DNA of 64,000 bases from Rhodanobacter denitrificans (lineage in GTDB: Bacteria; Pseudomonadota; Gammaproteobacteria; Xanthomonadales; Rhodanobacteraceae), in NCBI GenBank assembly GCA_003241385.1, contig QFPO01000010.1:58019-122018 (forward strand), read 5' to 3'. A program made the position numbers and the translations under genes. Below are positions 52,160 through 61,260 of the stretch, piece after piece. Under the pieces are notes generated by a model that was not told the DNA's origin, did not search any database, and saw nothing but the letters and a program-made list of their open reading frames with translations. How positions within the stretch are numbered: position 1 is the stretch's first letter; each line of letters opens with the position of its first letter.

Positions 52160-53203
52160 ATGACGCCCCATCCCGCCGCCCTGCTCGGCCTGCTGATCGC
52201 CGCCATTCCGTCCACCTGTCCGCCGCTGCCGACGCTCGGCACCCTGGTCTGCGCAGCCGATGCCGCCGGCTTCACGTACGGCCGCGATGCGACGGCCGTG
52301 CGCGCGATGACCGAGGACATCGGCGCGGCCCGCGCGATCTACCGCAGGCATTTCGGCCGGCTGCCGCCGCGTGGTGCCGTCGTCAGTGCCGGCACGCAGC
52401 GGTCGGTCGATGCCGAGGAAGAGCGCAGCCTGCGTGCGGCCGGCGCGCGCTGGGTGCTGCCGTGGATCGACGCGGCCGATCGTGATCGCGCGCTGGAGCC
52501 GAAGATCCGTGCCGCGATCGCGCAGCAGATGCCGGGCATGTCCCAGGAAGCGGTCGATGCCGCCGTCGCACGCGCGCTGGCGTCGGCCGGCGGCGGCGAA
52601 CCGGGCGCCGACACCTCGATACGGTCGGCGCTGCGGCACGAACTGGGCCACAAGTTGCTGATCGCCGATCGCTGGCCGCGCCTCGACGAAGCGGAGGCGG
52701 TGAACCGCACCGACTCGCACTACGGCGGACCGGCGCCGGACTGGCTCGACGAGACCGCGGCCGTGCTGATGGAGGACGCGGCGATGACCGCGCGGCGACG
52801 CGACCTGTTCGGCGCGATCCGACGCGGCGTCGAGCCCGGCGAGCGCGTCGTCGCGCTGGCCGAGTTCGTCACGATGGACCATCCGCTGGCGGCCCGCGTA
52901 CGCACGCAGATCGACCGCAAGCCCGGCGCCAGCGTCATGGTCGTCAGCGGCGAGGAGGCCAGCCGACTGGCCGCCGGCTCACGCGCGTTCTACGCACAGG
53001 CGCGCGTCTTCGCCGACTATCTGATCGAGCGCAGCGGCCGTCCCGACGTGTTCGCGGCGATCGCCGACGCGGCGGCCGACGAGCAGGATTTCGCGAGCTG
53101 GCTCGGCCGCCACGGCGCGGATTACCACCTGCCCGCCACGCTGCCGGCGCTCGAACGCGACTGGCAGGACTGGCTCGCGCCGGCCTACCCGCCGGGCGCG
53201 TGA
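52160..53203 (+). CDS. Secreted gluzincin-like metallopeptidase
   Basis: 347 residues from the ATG at 52160 (MTPHPAALLGLLIAAIPSTC), a short signal sequence. The zinc motif RHELGHKLL (HELGH at 160-164) is followed 34 residues later by DWLDETAAVLMED (Glu198), the arrangement of gluzincin (MA-clan) peptidases in which the downstream Glu is the third zinc ligand. The remainder has no clear family match. Upstream in-frame ATGs would place a charged leader before the signal and overlap the HigB remnant, so they are not used. No strong ribosome-binding site. Confidence 0.7.
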   Translation: MTPHPAALLGLLIAAIPSTCPPLPTLGTLVCAADAAGFTYGRDATAVRAMTEDIGAARAIYRRHFGRLPPRGAVVSAGTQRSVDAEEERSLRAAGARWVLPWIDAADRDRALEPKIRAAIAQQMPGMSQEAVDAAVARALASAGGGEPGADTSIRSALRHELGHKLLIADRWPRLDEAEAVNRTDSHYGGPAPDWLDETAAVLMEDAAMTARRRDLFGAIRRGVEPGERVVALAEFVTMDHPLAARVRTQIDRKPGASVMVVSGEEASRLAAGSRAFYAQARVFADYLIERSGRPDVFAAIADAAADEQDFASWLGRHGADYHLPATLPALERDWQDWLAPAYPPGA

Positions 53204-53240
53204 TGCGGCCCGGCTCACGGCGCCCGTGCAACGACCCGAG

Positions 53241-53270
53241 TTGACAGCCGCTTCACGCCGACCGCATAAA
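53241..53270 (+). promoter_or_regulatory. Sigma-70-like promoter of the winged-helix/TPR regulator
   Basis: A perfect -35 TTGACA (53241-53246) is followed after 18 bases by CATAAA (53265-53270), four of six matches to the -10 consensus. The predicted start near 53277 is only about 4 bases before the ATG at 53281, implying an almost leaderless transcript. Confidence 0.45.
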
Positions 53271-53280
53271 CCGGTCGGTC

Positions 53281-55716
53281 ATGGCCGCGCCCATCCACCG
53301 ATTCGCCGATCTGCGCCTGGACCCGGCGACGCGCACGCTGTGGCGCGGCGACGTGCCGGTGCCGGTGCCGCCCAAGGCGCTGGACTGCATCGGCTACCTG
53401 ATCGAGCACCGCGAGCGCGCGGTCGGGCGTGACGAGCTGATCGCCGCGGTCTGGGGCAAGGTCGACATCAGCGACAACGCGCTCGGCCAGGCGATCCTGC
53501 AGGCCCGCCGTGCGCTGGGCGCGCACGGCGAGGCGATCCGCACGGTGCCGCGCTACGGCTACCACTGGCAGCTGCCGCTGCTGCCCGAGCCGGCCGACGC
53601 GCCGGCCGAGCCGGAGCCGATGCCGCCGGTCGCGGCACCCGCCACGCCGCCCACGGCGACGACACGGCGCGCACCGGGGCCGGACGCGCGCCATTGGCGC
53701 TGGGCGATCGCCGCGGCACTGCTGGCGGTGTGCGCATGGGTCGCGCTCGACCGGCTGCACGTCGGCTCGCCGGACGGTGCACCTGCCCGTCCGGCCGTCG
53801 CCGCGCGCGACGTGCTGGTGCTGCCGGCCCGCGTCGATGCCGATCCCGAGCATGGCTGGATGCGGCTCGGCGTGATGGACCTGGTCGCCGGCCGGCTGCG
53901 CGCATCCGGTCAGACCGTGGTGCCGAGCGACAACGTCGTCGCACTCGCGCAGCGCCGCGACGGCGGGACCGACGCGGACTTCATCGCCGATCTGCTGCGC
54001 GTGACCGGCGCGACGCGAGCGGTCACGGTCACCGCGGAAGCCAGCGCCGAGGGCTGGGTCGTCAGCCTGGCCAGCGCCGAAGGCGTGCCGGCCGCCGCGG
54101 TCGGCCAGGCGCCGGACGTGCTCGACGCGGCGCGCCAGGCGGCCGACCAGTTCGCGCGCGTCACCGGATTCACGCCGGCGCCGAGTGCGGTCGGCGATGC
54201 CGAGAAGGCGTTCACGACGCTGATCCAGCAGGTCGACGCGGAGCTGCTGGCCGGCCGGCTCGACGCCGCGCGACAGAGATTGGACGCGGCCGCGCCCGAC
54301 CAGCAGGGTCGCGCCGAGCTCGCGCATCAGCGCGCCCAGATCGATTTTCTGCAAGGCCGGCTCGGCGCGGCCGAGGCGGCCTGGACCGACCTGCTGACGC
54401 GCGTATCGGCCGCCGATGCGCCGGTGCTGCGCGCGCGCATCCACAACGGCCTGGCCAATCTGGCCTATGTCCGCGAAGACCTGCCGGCGGTGATCGCACA
54501 GGCCGAAGCCGCCGTGCGCGCGCTCGACGGCCAGCACGCGCCGTACGAGCTCGGACGCGCCCTGATCGGCCTGGCCAGTGGCCACGGCGCGCAGCGCCGC
54601 TACGACGAGGCGCTGGCCGACTATGCACAGGCGCGCGTCGCGTTCGCGGCCGCCGGCGACCGGCTCGCGCTGGCGCGCGTGGACGCCTATCAGGGCCTGC
54701 TCGACTTCGCACGCGGCCGCCCGGGCGACGCGCTGCCGGTGCTCGCCGACGCGGCCGATCGGCTGCAGGCGTTCGGCGCGCTGATCGAGGAGCTGCACAC
54801 GCGGGTCGGCCTGGTCTATGCGCAGCTGGCCCTGCTGCAGCCGGCGCAGGCGCTCGCGCAGAACGCGCGGCTGCTCGAGCTCGGCGAGCGTGTCGGCGAT
54901 CCGCGCCGCCGCCATTACGCCGACCTGGCCCGCGCACGCAGTCTGGCCGCGACCGGCAGCCTCGCCGAGGCACAGGCGATCGTCGACGCGCTCGGCGCCA
55001 CCGCCGCCGCGGATCCGGCCGGACTGCTCGCGCAGACGCGCATCTGGCTGCCGCTGGTCGCCGGCCAGCTGGCGCTGATGCGCGACGATCCGGCCGACGC
55101 GATCGCCGAAGCGGCCGGTGCGATCGCGGTCACCGATGCCGACGACGCGCACGACCGCTCGACCGCGTACTGGCTCGGCTGGCGCGCCCTGCAGCGCGCC
55201 GGGCGGAGCGGCGAGGCGGCCGACCTGGCGCGCGAGGCGGCGGCCTGGAACGGAGCGCACGACCATGCCGGCGCACGGATCCGCCTGGCGCTGATCGAGG
55301 CCGGCGCGGCCGATGCGCGCGGCGACGGGACGGCCGCGCAGGCCGCCTACGACCGCGCGCTCGACGAAGCCGATGCCTGGCGCGTACCGGCGGACCTGCT
55401 GCAGGTCGCGCGCGCCTATACCGATCACCTGATCGCGCGCGGCGATCTGGCGCGCGCCAGCGTGGTCGCCGGACGCATCGCGGCCTGGGCCGGGTCGGAC
55501 TTCGAAGCCGCGCTGCTGCAGGTCGCGCTGTACCGCGCGGTCGGCCAGACAGGCGCCTGGCGCGCCGCGCTGGCGGCCAGCCGGACGCTGGCCGGCGAGC
55601 GCGCGATCCCGCCCGATCTGCTGGTGCCGCCGCCGAGCCGGGCGGCACCGGATGCCGATGCCGGCCGCGTGGTCGGCTCCGAGGCGGTGCCGCCGAGGAC
55701 GATGGCCGCGCGTTGA
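53281..55716 (+). CDS. CadC-like membrane regulator: winged helix, one TM helix, TPR sensor
   Basis: 811 residues. An OmpR/PhoB-type winged helix (1-95: FADLRLDPATRTLWRGD, VPPKALDCIGYLIEH, IRTVPRYGYHW) is followed by a Pro/Ala-rich linker, a single membrane helix (about 139-160, HWRWAIAAALLAVCAWVAL) and a large periplasmic part of TPR-like helical pairs from about 230 to 780 (for example ALADYAQARVAFAAAGDRLA). CadC/ToxR-type one-component regulators bind DNA with the cytoplasmic domain while the outer part senses; the signal and targets are unknown. A likely promoter sits immediately upstream. Confidence 0.88.
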   Translation: MAAPIHRFADLRLDPATRTLWRGDVPVPVPPKALDCIGYLIEHRERAVGRDELIAAVWGKVDISDNALGQAILQARRALGAHGEAIRTVPRYGYHWQLPLLPEPADAPAEPEPMPPVAAPATPPTATTRRAPGPDARHWRWAIAAALLAVCAWVALDRLHVGSPDGAPARPAVAARDVLVLPARVDADPEHGWMRLGVMDLVAGRLRASGQTVVPSDNVVALAQRRDGGTDADFIADLLRVTGATRAVTVTAEASAEGWVVSLASAEGVPAAAVGQAPDVLDAARQAADQFARVTGFTPAPSAVGDAEKAFTTLIQQVDAELLAGRLDAARQRLDAAAPDQQGRAELAHQRAQIDFLQGRLGAAEAAWTDLLTRVSAADAPVLRARIHNGLANLAYVREDLPAVIAQAEAAVRALDGQHAPYELGRALIGLASGHGAQRRYDEALADYAQARVAFAAAGDRLALARVDAYQGLLDFARGRPGDALPVLADAADRLQAFGALIEELHTRVGLVYAQLALLQPAQALAQNARLLELGERVGDPRRRHYADLARARSLAATGSLAEAQAIVDALGATAAADPAGLLAQTRIWLPLVAGQLALMRDDPADAIAEAAGAIAVTDADDAHDRSTAYWLGWRALQRAGRSGEAADLAREAAAWNGAHDHAGARIRLALIEAGAADARGDGTAAQAAYDRALDEADAWRVPADLLQVARAYTDHLIARGDLARASVVAGRIAAWAGSDFEAALLQVALYRAVGQTGAWRAALAASRTLAGERAIPPDLLVPPPSRAAPDADAGRVVGSEAVPPRTMAAR

Positions 55717-55964
55717 GCACCGGACTGCGTGCCGGCGCGCTCCGCCTCGCGCCCGGCTGCGGCGCCGGCGATCGCTGCCGGCCGGTCCGGCCTCGACCCG
55801 CACGGGGTGCGGCACGAAGCGGCGGCCGATCGGTCACGGATGCCGCGCTCATCCCGCGCAAACGATTCGCTCATGCAATCGGCATGCGCATTCGGGGGCG
55901 CCGCTGCACCGTCGATCGCGAGAGCCGGCGCAGCTCGCGCCGGCAAGTGGGAGGATTCGATTCG

Positions 55965-57119
55965 ATGAACGTGTTCAAGCAGTGCATGGCCGTGCTGGTC
56001 GCGGCGATCGGTGCCGGCGGCGCCGGCGCGGCGGGCGCCCAGGGTTCGTTCGTGCCGACCGCGGCGATGACGACGCCGCGCGCGCACCAGGGATCGGTCG
56101 TGCTGGCGGACGGACGCGTGTTCCAGTACGGCGGCATCTCGGCGATGGGCGACATCCTCGCCAGCGCCGAGCTCTACGACCCGGCGACCGGGACCTACGC
56201 CGCGACCGGCGATGCCGCCGACGCGCGCATGCGCCCGACCACGGTCGGTCTCGCCGACGGCCGCGTCCTGGTCACCGGCGGACGCGGCGGCCACGAGGGG
56301 TCGGTCATCTTCGATACGGTCGAGCTCTACGATCCGGCGACCGGCACGTTCGGGCCCGGCGGCTCGGTCGCGACGCGCCGCTACGTCGGCATCGTCGCGC
56401 GGCTGCCGGACGGCAAGGTGCTGCTGACCGGCGGCTTCAACTTCACCGACGGCACGCTCGGCAGCTCCGAGATCTACGACCCGGCGACGCAGACCGCGGC
56501 GCCGACCGGCAGCCTGGTCCATCCGCGCGACACCTACGGCCATGCGCTGACGCTGGCCGACGGGCGGATCATGATCGTCGGCGGCTACGACGACGACGGC
56601 CCGCTGGCGACCGTCGAGATCTACGACCCCGCGGCCGGTACGTTCGCGCTGACCGGCGACATGCCCGACGCGCGCGGCGATCACTGCGCCCTGGTGCTGG
56701 CCGACGGCCGCGTGCTGGTGCTCGGCGGCTTCGGCAGCGACTGGCAATACGCGATGGACGCCTATCTGTGGGATCCGGCGACCGGCCAGTTCCGCACCGC
56801 CGGCCGCATGACGTATCCGCGCGCGAACGCACACGCCACGCTGCTCGCCGACGGCCGCGTCCTCGTCGCCGGCGGCAGCACGACCGGCGGTTCGGACCTC
56901 TACGAGCCGCGCGCCGAGCTCTGGGACCCGGCGACCGAGACCTTCAGCGAGGCGGGCGCGATGATCACCGCGCGTTCGGGCGGCCGCGCCGAGCGTCTCG
57001 ACGACGGCCGCGTGCTCTACATGGGCGGCTGGTTCGGCGACGGCCAGAACCCGACCGGCGACTCCGAGCTGTTCGTGCCGGCCGTCGAGACGATCTTCGC
57101 CGACGGCTTCGAGGACTGA
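55965..57119 (+). CDS. Secreted Kelch/galactose-oxidase-like repeat protein with DGFE tail
   Basis: 384 residues from the ATG at 55965-55967, with GGAGGA about 8 bases upstream. A signal peptide (MNVFKQCMAVLVAAIGAGGAG...AQG) is followed by seven or so Kelch-type blades of the pattern 'LADGRVLVTGG ... ELYDPATGTF', forming a beta-propeller. The last residues, IFADGFED, are a C-terminal motif common on secreted proteins of Xanthomonadales. No catalytic Cys-Tyr pair of galactose oxidase is evident, so a binding or surface role is more likely. The 248 bases upstream hold no gene. Confidence 0.88.
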   Translation: MNVFKQCMAVLVAAIGAGGAGAAGAQGSFVPTAAMTTPRAHQGSVVLADGRVFQYGGISAMGDILASAELYDPATGTYAATGDAADARMRPTTVGLADGRVLVTGGRGGHEGSVIFDTVELYDPATGTFGPGGSVATRRYVGIVARLPDGKVLLTGGFNFTDGTLGSSEIYDPATQTAAPTGSLVHPRDTYGHALTLADGRIMIVGGYDDDGPLATVEIYDPAAGTFALTGDMPDARGDHCALVLADGRVLVLGGFGSDWQYAMDAYLWDPATGQFRTAGRMTYPRANAHATLLADGRVLVAGGSTTGGSDLYEPRAELWDPATETFSEAGAMITARSGGRAERLDDGRVLYMGGWFGDGQNPTGDSELFVPAVETIFADGFED

Positions 57120-57336
57120 GCTCGCCACGCGGCGCCGACCCGCTCACACGCGCGGACCGGCGCGCCGCCGCCTGCCGGCGCCGCCGCGGCGCCTCGCCGG
57201 GTCCGGACCGATGCCACGATCCGGCTGCGGGCGGCGGTGCCGGCGGCGCGATCGGCTGCGGCGTCGACGCACCCTCGGGGCGCCCGGGACGCATGCCGAT
57301 CGCGGCAAGCGCGACGCCGTGCGAGGGGCGCCGGCG

Positions 57337-58995
57337 TCAGTAGCGCGCCGCAGGCAGCGGCGCATCGGCCCACTGCCAGGCCAGCGCCTGCCGGCGCAGC
57401 GTCTCGTCCGCGGCGTCGACCTGGCCGAGCGCGCGCTGCGCCTGGGCCAGGCCGAACAGCGACCAGCCGTTCTCGGGATAGGCCCTGAGGTCCTCGGCGA
57501 ACGCGTCCGCGGCGCCCTGCGCGTCGCCGGCTTCGAGCAGCGCGGCGCCGAGATACGGCCGCACGGCCAGCGGCCAGTCCGGCGGCTCGTTGTAGGCGAG
57601 CGCGTCCTCGGCCGCGACCGCTTCGCGCAGGGCGGCGATCGCCTGCGCATGCCGGCCCTGCGCACGCAGGCCTTCACCGCGCAACAAGGCCTCGGCGACA
57701 CGCAGCACGGCGTCGGCACGGTTGATCTCGAAGAAGCTGACCTGCGCGAGTGCCGGATCGCGCGCGATCGCCTGCAGTGCTTCGGCCTCGCGCGCGGCCT
57801 CGGCGAATGCGCCTTTGCGTGCCTGCGCCATGCCGCGCGCGAAGTGCCGGATCGCGGCCGGATACGGCAGCGCCGGTGCGGCCGCGGCATCGGACAGAAT
57901 CGCGTCCCAGTCGCCGAAACGGACCTGGGTCAGCAGCGGCGCGACCACGAACTGCTGCATGAATTCCAGCGGCGGACGGCCCATCGCGGCGCGGTCCGCG
58001 CGCTGCGCGGTCTGCGCCGCGGCCTGCAAGGCCATCGAGCGCGAACCGGTCAGGCCGGTGGTCATCGTCACGAAGTGCCAGTTGTGCGGCACGTAGCCGA
58101 GCGGATAGACGCCGTTGCTGCCGCGGCAGACCGCCAGGAACGCCTGATCGGCCGTGGTCGCGGCGAAGTTGGTCAGCGTCGCGTCGTGATAGCGGCCGAT
58201 CCGCACGTAGGTGTGTGCCGGCATGTGCACGAGATGGCCCGAACCGGGCGCCAGTGCGGCCAGCGCATCGGCGTAAGGCTCGGCGCGCTTCGGATCGGGC
58301 GAGGCTTCGGTGGCGTGGATGTAGTAGTGCATCGCGCCGATGTGGCGCGGGTTGCGCGCCAGTACGCGCTCGAGCTCGCCGATGATGCGCGGCGTGAACG
58401 CGGCCGGCGCCCCGTCCTGCTCCCAGTACGCCCACGGCGAAAGATCCATCAGCGCTTCGGCGTAGAGCGTGGCCGCGTCGTCGTCGTCGGGAAACTGGGC
58501 GACGACGCGCGCCATCGCCTCGGCGTAGGCCTGGTCCAGCGGCTTGCGATCGTCCGGCGCCGGATCGGCATAGCGGGTCTGCAGCGCCTCGATCAGCGCG
58601 CGGTCGGCCGGTCGCGCATCGGCGGCGAGGCGCAGTGCCTGCGCGGCCAGCGCGGTCGCGTCCTTCGCCGCGGCCGCGTCCATCGCCAGATTGATGTTCG
58701 GACCGAGCACGAGCGCCTGGCCCCAGACGCACATCGCGCAGCGCGGATCGAGTCGCGCGGCCTCGGCGAACGCGCGCGCGGCGGCCTCGTGGTTGAAGCC
58801 GTAGGTCAGGCGCAGACCCTGGTCGAAATAGCGCTGCGCGGCCGGCACGCGCGTGGCGACGTCGCGACGCAGATCGCCGAACGTATCGAACAGCGGGACG
58901 GTCGCCGGCGCGGCACCGCCGGCCGCGTTCTGTGGCGCATCGCAGCCGGCCAGGAGCAGAGCCAGCAACGGCAGGAACCCGGATCGAAGCATCAT
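57337..58995 (-). CDS. TPR-repeat lipoprotein
   Basis: 552 residues from the first of two adjacent ATGs (58993-58995), with GAGGAG 7 bases upstream. A lipoprotein signal ends in the lipobox LLAGC (acylated Cys about residue 18). TPR-like helices follow (FNHEAAARAFAEAARLDP near the N-terminus, GWSLFGLAQAQRALGQ at the end) around a central region with HYYIHATEASPDP and HLVHMPAHTYVRIGRYHDA, His-rich motifs conserved in this large family of uncharacterised TPR lipoproteins. Probably periplasmic, membrane-anchored. It converges with the Kelch gene. Confidence 0.82.
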   Translation of the reverse strand: MMLRSGFLPLLALLLAGCDAPQNAAGGAAPATVPLFDTFGDLRRDVATRVPAAQRYFDQGLRLTYGFNHEAAARAFAEAARLDPRCAMCVWGQALVLGPNINLAMDAAAAKDATALAAQALRLAADARPADRALIEALQTRYADPAPDDRKPLDQAYAEAMARVVAQFPDDDDAATLYAEALMDLSPWAYWEQDGAPAAFTPRIIGELERVLARNPRHIGAMHYYIHATEASPDPKRAEPYADALAALAPGSGHLVHMPAHTYVRIGRYHDATLTNFAATTADQAFLAVCRGSNGVYPLGYVPHNWHFVTMTTGLTGSRSMALQAAAQTAQRADRAAMGRPPLEFMQQFVVAPLLTQVRFGDWDAILSDAAAAPALPYPAAIRHFARGMAQARKGAFAEAAREAEALQAIARDPALAQVSFFEINRADAVLRVAEALLRGEGLRAQGRHAQAIAALREAVAAEDALAYNEPPDWPLAVRPYLGAALLEAGDAQGAADAFAEDLRAYPENGWSLFGLAQAQRALGQVDAADETLRRQALAWQWADAPLPAARY

Positions 58996-59514
58996 CGGTG
59001 TACTCCTCAAGTCGACAGGCCATGCGCATCGGAGCCGGCACGCCGCGGCGACGCGACGGGCGCTCCGAGCCTCGTTCGCCGGGCAGCCGTCGGTCTGCAC
59101 GAACCGCGGCCGGGTCGGGTCGCTCGCGTCCCAGCTGGAGCCTTCACTCTACTAGCCGTTGCCGCCGGCTCTGCGGCAATCGGCGCAGCGGTGCGGCAGC
59201 GCCCAGCCGCGCCGGCGGCAGGACCGCACCGCGCCACGGCGCCCGATGCGGGCCGGCCATCACCGGCACCGTTCCGATCTTGCCGCGTCGCGGACCGGTA
59301 TGGAGCGGTCCACGGCCTGTCGAAGACGATCCCTCAGCTTTTCCGAAGGTTTTCTCAACGAGCGCAGATCGAATCGGTGACGACGCTTCCTGACCGGCGG
59401 GCGGGACATCACCCGCTGCATCGCTTTGCACCGGGCAGCCGCGGCGAATCCGACGACGTCGCGGTCGATAGCTGTATCGACTCACGGTCGCCCGGGACGA
59501 TTGCTGACAGCGCC

Positions 59515-59530
59515 GTAGGACATTTCCTAC
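59515..59530. promoter_or_regulatory. Palindromic operator-like site, copy 1
   Basis: GTAGGACATTTCCTAC: a perfect 6-base dyad (GTAGGA/TCCTAC) with a 4-base centre. It matches copy 2 at 13 of 16 positions. Confidence 0.5.
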
Positions 59531-59665
59531 GCCGATCGGCGACGCGATCGCAGCCGTCGGCCCCGACCTGGCTCGAAGGCCCGCTTGCCGGTCTCCGGCG
59601 CCACGGCGAGCGGCACGCGCCGCCGTCCGGTCGTACCCGCAGCCGGGTCGATCTCCTACAGCCGC

Positions 59666-59681
59666 GTAAGAAATCTCCTAC
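59666..59681. promoter_or_regulatory. Palindromic operator-like site, copy 2
   Basis: GTAAGAAATCTCCTAC, the same 16-base layout as copy 1, 151 bases further on. A half-copy ATCTCCTAC lies just before it (59651-59659). Confidence 0.45.
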
Positions 59682-59902
59682 ACAACGAGTGGCACACGGC
59701 TGACACCGCCACGGGCCGATCGCTGACAGCGACTTGCGTCGAGCCGGACCGCTCGGCTGCGCCTCCGCTCGCGATGCGGCCACTGGGACGGTGCGAATAC
59801 CGACAAGAACCCGAGCCCCTGTCCTACGCCGGTGTCAGCCGATGTCCGACCCGGGCGATCGGCGGTCGACGATCGCCCGGGCCATGCGCGTGTGGTTCGG
59901 CC

Positions 59903-60187
59903 TCAGCCGGTCTTGCGTGAACGGCGCGGCGGCGGCGTGTCGGGCTCCGGCGGCGGCGGGATCACGCGGATCACCAGTTCACCGTCGGCGACGGTGACTT
60001 CGGCCTTGGCGCCGATCGCGAAGCCGGCCTCGGCCAGCCACAGGCCGCCGATCTTGAGCGCGGGCACCACGCGCGTGAGCCACTGGCCCTTCAGCGGACG
60101 GTAGTGGTCGTAGCCGATCGTCACCTGGCTCGGCTTGAAGGCCCTCTGCGGCCCGGTCGGTTGGATGGAGAGATGCGGCGGGGTCAT
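59903..60187 (-). CDS. SymE-like toxin-family protein
   Basis: 94 residues from the ATG at 60185-60187 with AAGGA 8 bases upstream. The core (SQVTIGYDHY ... VVPALKIGGLWLAEAGFAIGAKAEVTVADGELVI) matches the SymE toxin domain, an AbrB-like beta fold: the 'P.L.I.G.WL.EAGF..G....V....L.I' pattern is clear. In E. coli, SymE is an SOS-induced RNA-cleaving toxin silenced by an antisense RNA. Here a proline-rich basic tail (PPPPEPDTPPPRRSRKTG) is added. No antisense RNA is obvious. Confidence 0.72.
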   Translation of the reverse strand: MTPPHLSIQPTGPQRAFKPSQVTIGYDHYRPLKGQWLTRVVPALKIGGLWLAEAGFAIGAKAEVTVADGELVIRVIPPPPEPDTPPPRRSRKTG

Positions 60188-60325
60188 GGTCACGGTCCTT
60201 TGGACAGGGGAGGAAGCACCGCAGCATCGTGCCGCGCCGGCACGGCGCGGCCGCAACGGGCATCGTGGCGCTCGACGCGGTGCGGTGAGTCCAGTCTGCG
60301 GCGCGGGCGTCTCAAGAGCCGCGAC

Positions 60326-60353
60326 GGACGCGCCGCGTGGCGGCGCGTGTCCG
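60326..60353 (-). terminator. Terminator-like hairpin after the DUF72 gene
   Basis: Inner arms GCGCCGC (60330-60336) and GCGGCGC (60340-60346) form a perfect 7-base stem with a GTG loop; the stem can extend outward with a small bulge (CGGAC / GTGTCCG). It lies 7 bases beyond the DUF72 stop. No T-run follows, as is common for stem-loops in very GC-rich genomes. Confidence 0.4.
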
Positions 60354-60359
60354 CGGGGC

Positions 60360-61193
60360 TCAGCGCGCCAGGCGCGTCTGCAGTGCGATCGCGGCGGCCG
60401 GATTGCGAACCTTGGCCGCGCTGATGAAGTAGAGGTAGACCGCCCGCGGGCGGACCGGCGCGGCATCGGCCGCTTCGACGGTCGGCAGATCGGCCGGGGC
60501 GCGCCCCGCGGCCCAGGTCCGTGCGCGATCGGCCCAGGCGTCGAGCTCGGCCGCGGTGTAGCCGGCCGGCTCGTCCTCGCGGCTGCGCATCAGACGCGCA
60601 TAGACGATCGCGCCGGTCAGATCGGCGAACGACGGGTAGTCCGGCGAGTCGGTGAACACGCTCGGCAGGCCGTGCGCACGCGTCAGTGCCAGATAGTCCG
60701 CGCATGCGAAGCTCGGATGGCGCACCTCGAGCACGTGCTGCAGCGGCACGCCGTCGAGCTCGCGCGGCAGCAGGTCGAGGAAGGCCGCGAAATCGTCGCG
60801 GTCGAACCGGCGCTGCGGGCGGAACTGCCAGAGGATCGGTCCCAGGCGGTCGCCGAGTTCGGACAGACCGCCGAATACGAAGCCGTCCACGGTCTTGCCG
60901 ACACCGGCCAGCTGGCGCGCCTCGGTGCAGTAGCGCGGCGCCTTCAGCGAGAACCGGAATCCCGTCGGCGTCTCGGCGGCCCAGCGCGCGTAAGTGGCCG
61001 GCTTCTGCGCGCCGTAGAACGTGCCGTTGACCTCGATCGTGCGCAGCTGGCTCGCCGCGTACGTCAGCTCGCGCTTGTGCGCGAGCCTGGCCGGATAAAA
61101 CGTCTCGCGCCACGGCGCGAACGTCCAGCCGCCGATGCCGACGCGGATGTCGGCTGCACCGGCGGGCTGGCCGGCGAACAGGTCGGGATGCAT
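60360..61193 (-). CDS. DUF72 family protein
   Basis: 277 residues from the ATG at 61191-61193 (MHPDLFAG), with GAGG upstream. Family motifs: IRVGIGGWTFAPWRETFYP, the conserved ELTYAASQLRTIEVNGTFY, FRFSLKAPR, LGPILWQFRP and VLEVRHPSF. DUF72 proteins adopt a TIM-barrel fold; their function is unknown. The MFS gene ends 67 bases upstream on the same strand, so the two may be co-transcribed. Confidence 0.9.
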   Translation of the reverse strand: MHPDLFAGQPAGAADIRVGIGGWTFAPWRETFYPARLAHKRELTYAASQLRTIEVNGTFYGAQKPATYARWAAETPTGFRFSLKAPRYCTEARQLAGVGKTVDGFVFGGLSELGDRLGPILWQFRPQRRFDRDDFAAFLDLLPRELDGVPLQHVLEVRHPSFACADYLALTRAHGLPSVFTDSPDYPSFADLTGAIVYARLMRSREDEPAGYTAAELDAWADRARTWAAGRAPADLPTVEAADAAPVRPRAVYLYFISAAKVRNPAAAIALQTRLAR

Positions 61194-61260
61194 CGGCGGC
61201 CTCGTCGAGTCGGATCGGTGGCCATTGTCCTCCGATGCGGCGCGATGCGCAGATGCGGTA

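Larger units (their letters stand above)
58996..59902. other. 907-base gene-free region with repeated operators
   Basis: I see no convincing coding sequence on either strand: open frames are short and lack family motifs. The stretch contains two copies of a 16-base palindrome (59515-59530 and 59666-59681), extra half-sites TCCTAC (59654-59659, 59822-59827), and several CTGACA words (near 59505, 59700 and 59727). The density of dyads suggests a control region or an RNA gene, but no RNA family is recognised. Confidence 0.5.

Noticed and set aside
59007..59783. Several 75-125-codon frames on both strands between the TPR lipoprotein and SymE-like genes
   Set aside because: They overlap each other, lack ribosome-binding sites and recognisable domains, and run through the palindromic operator-like sites.
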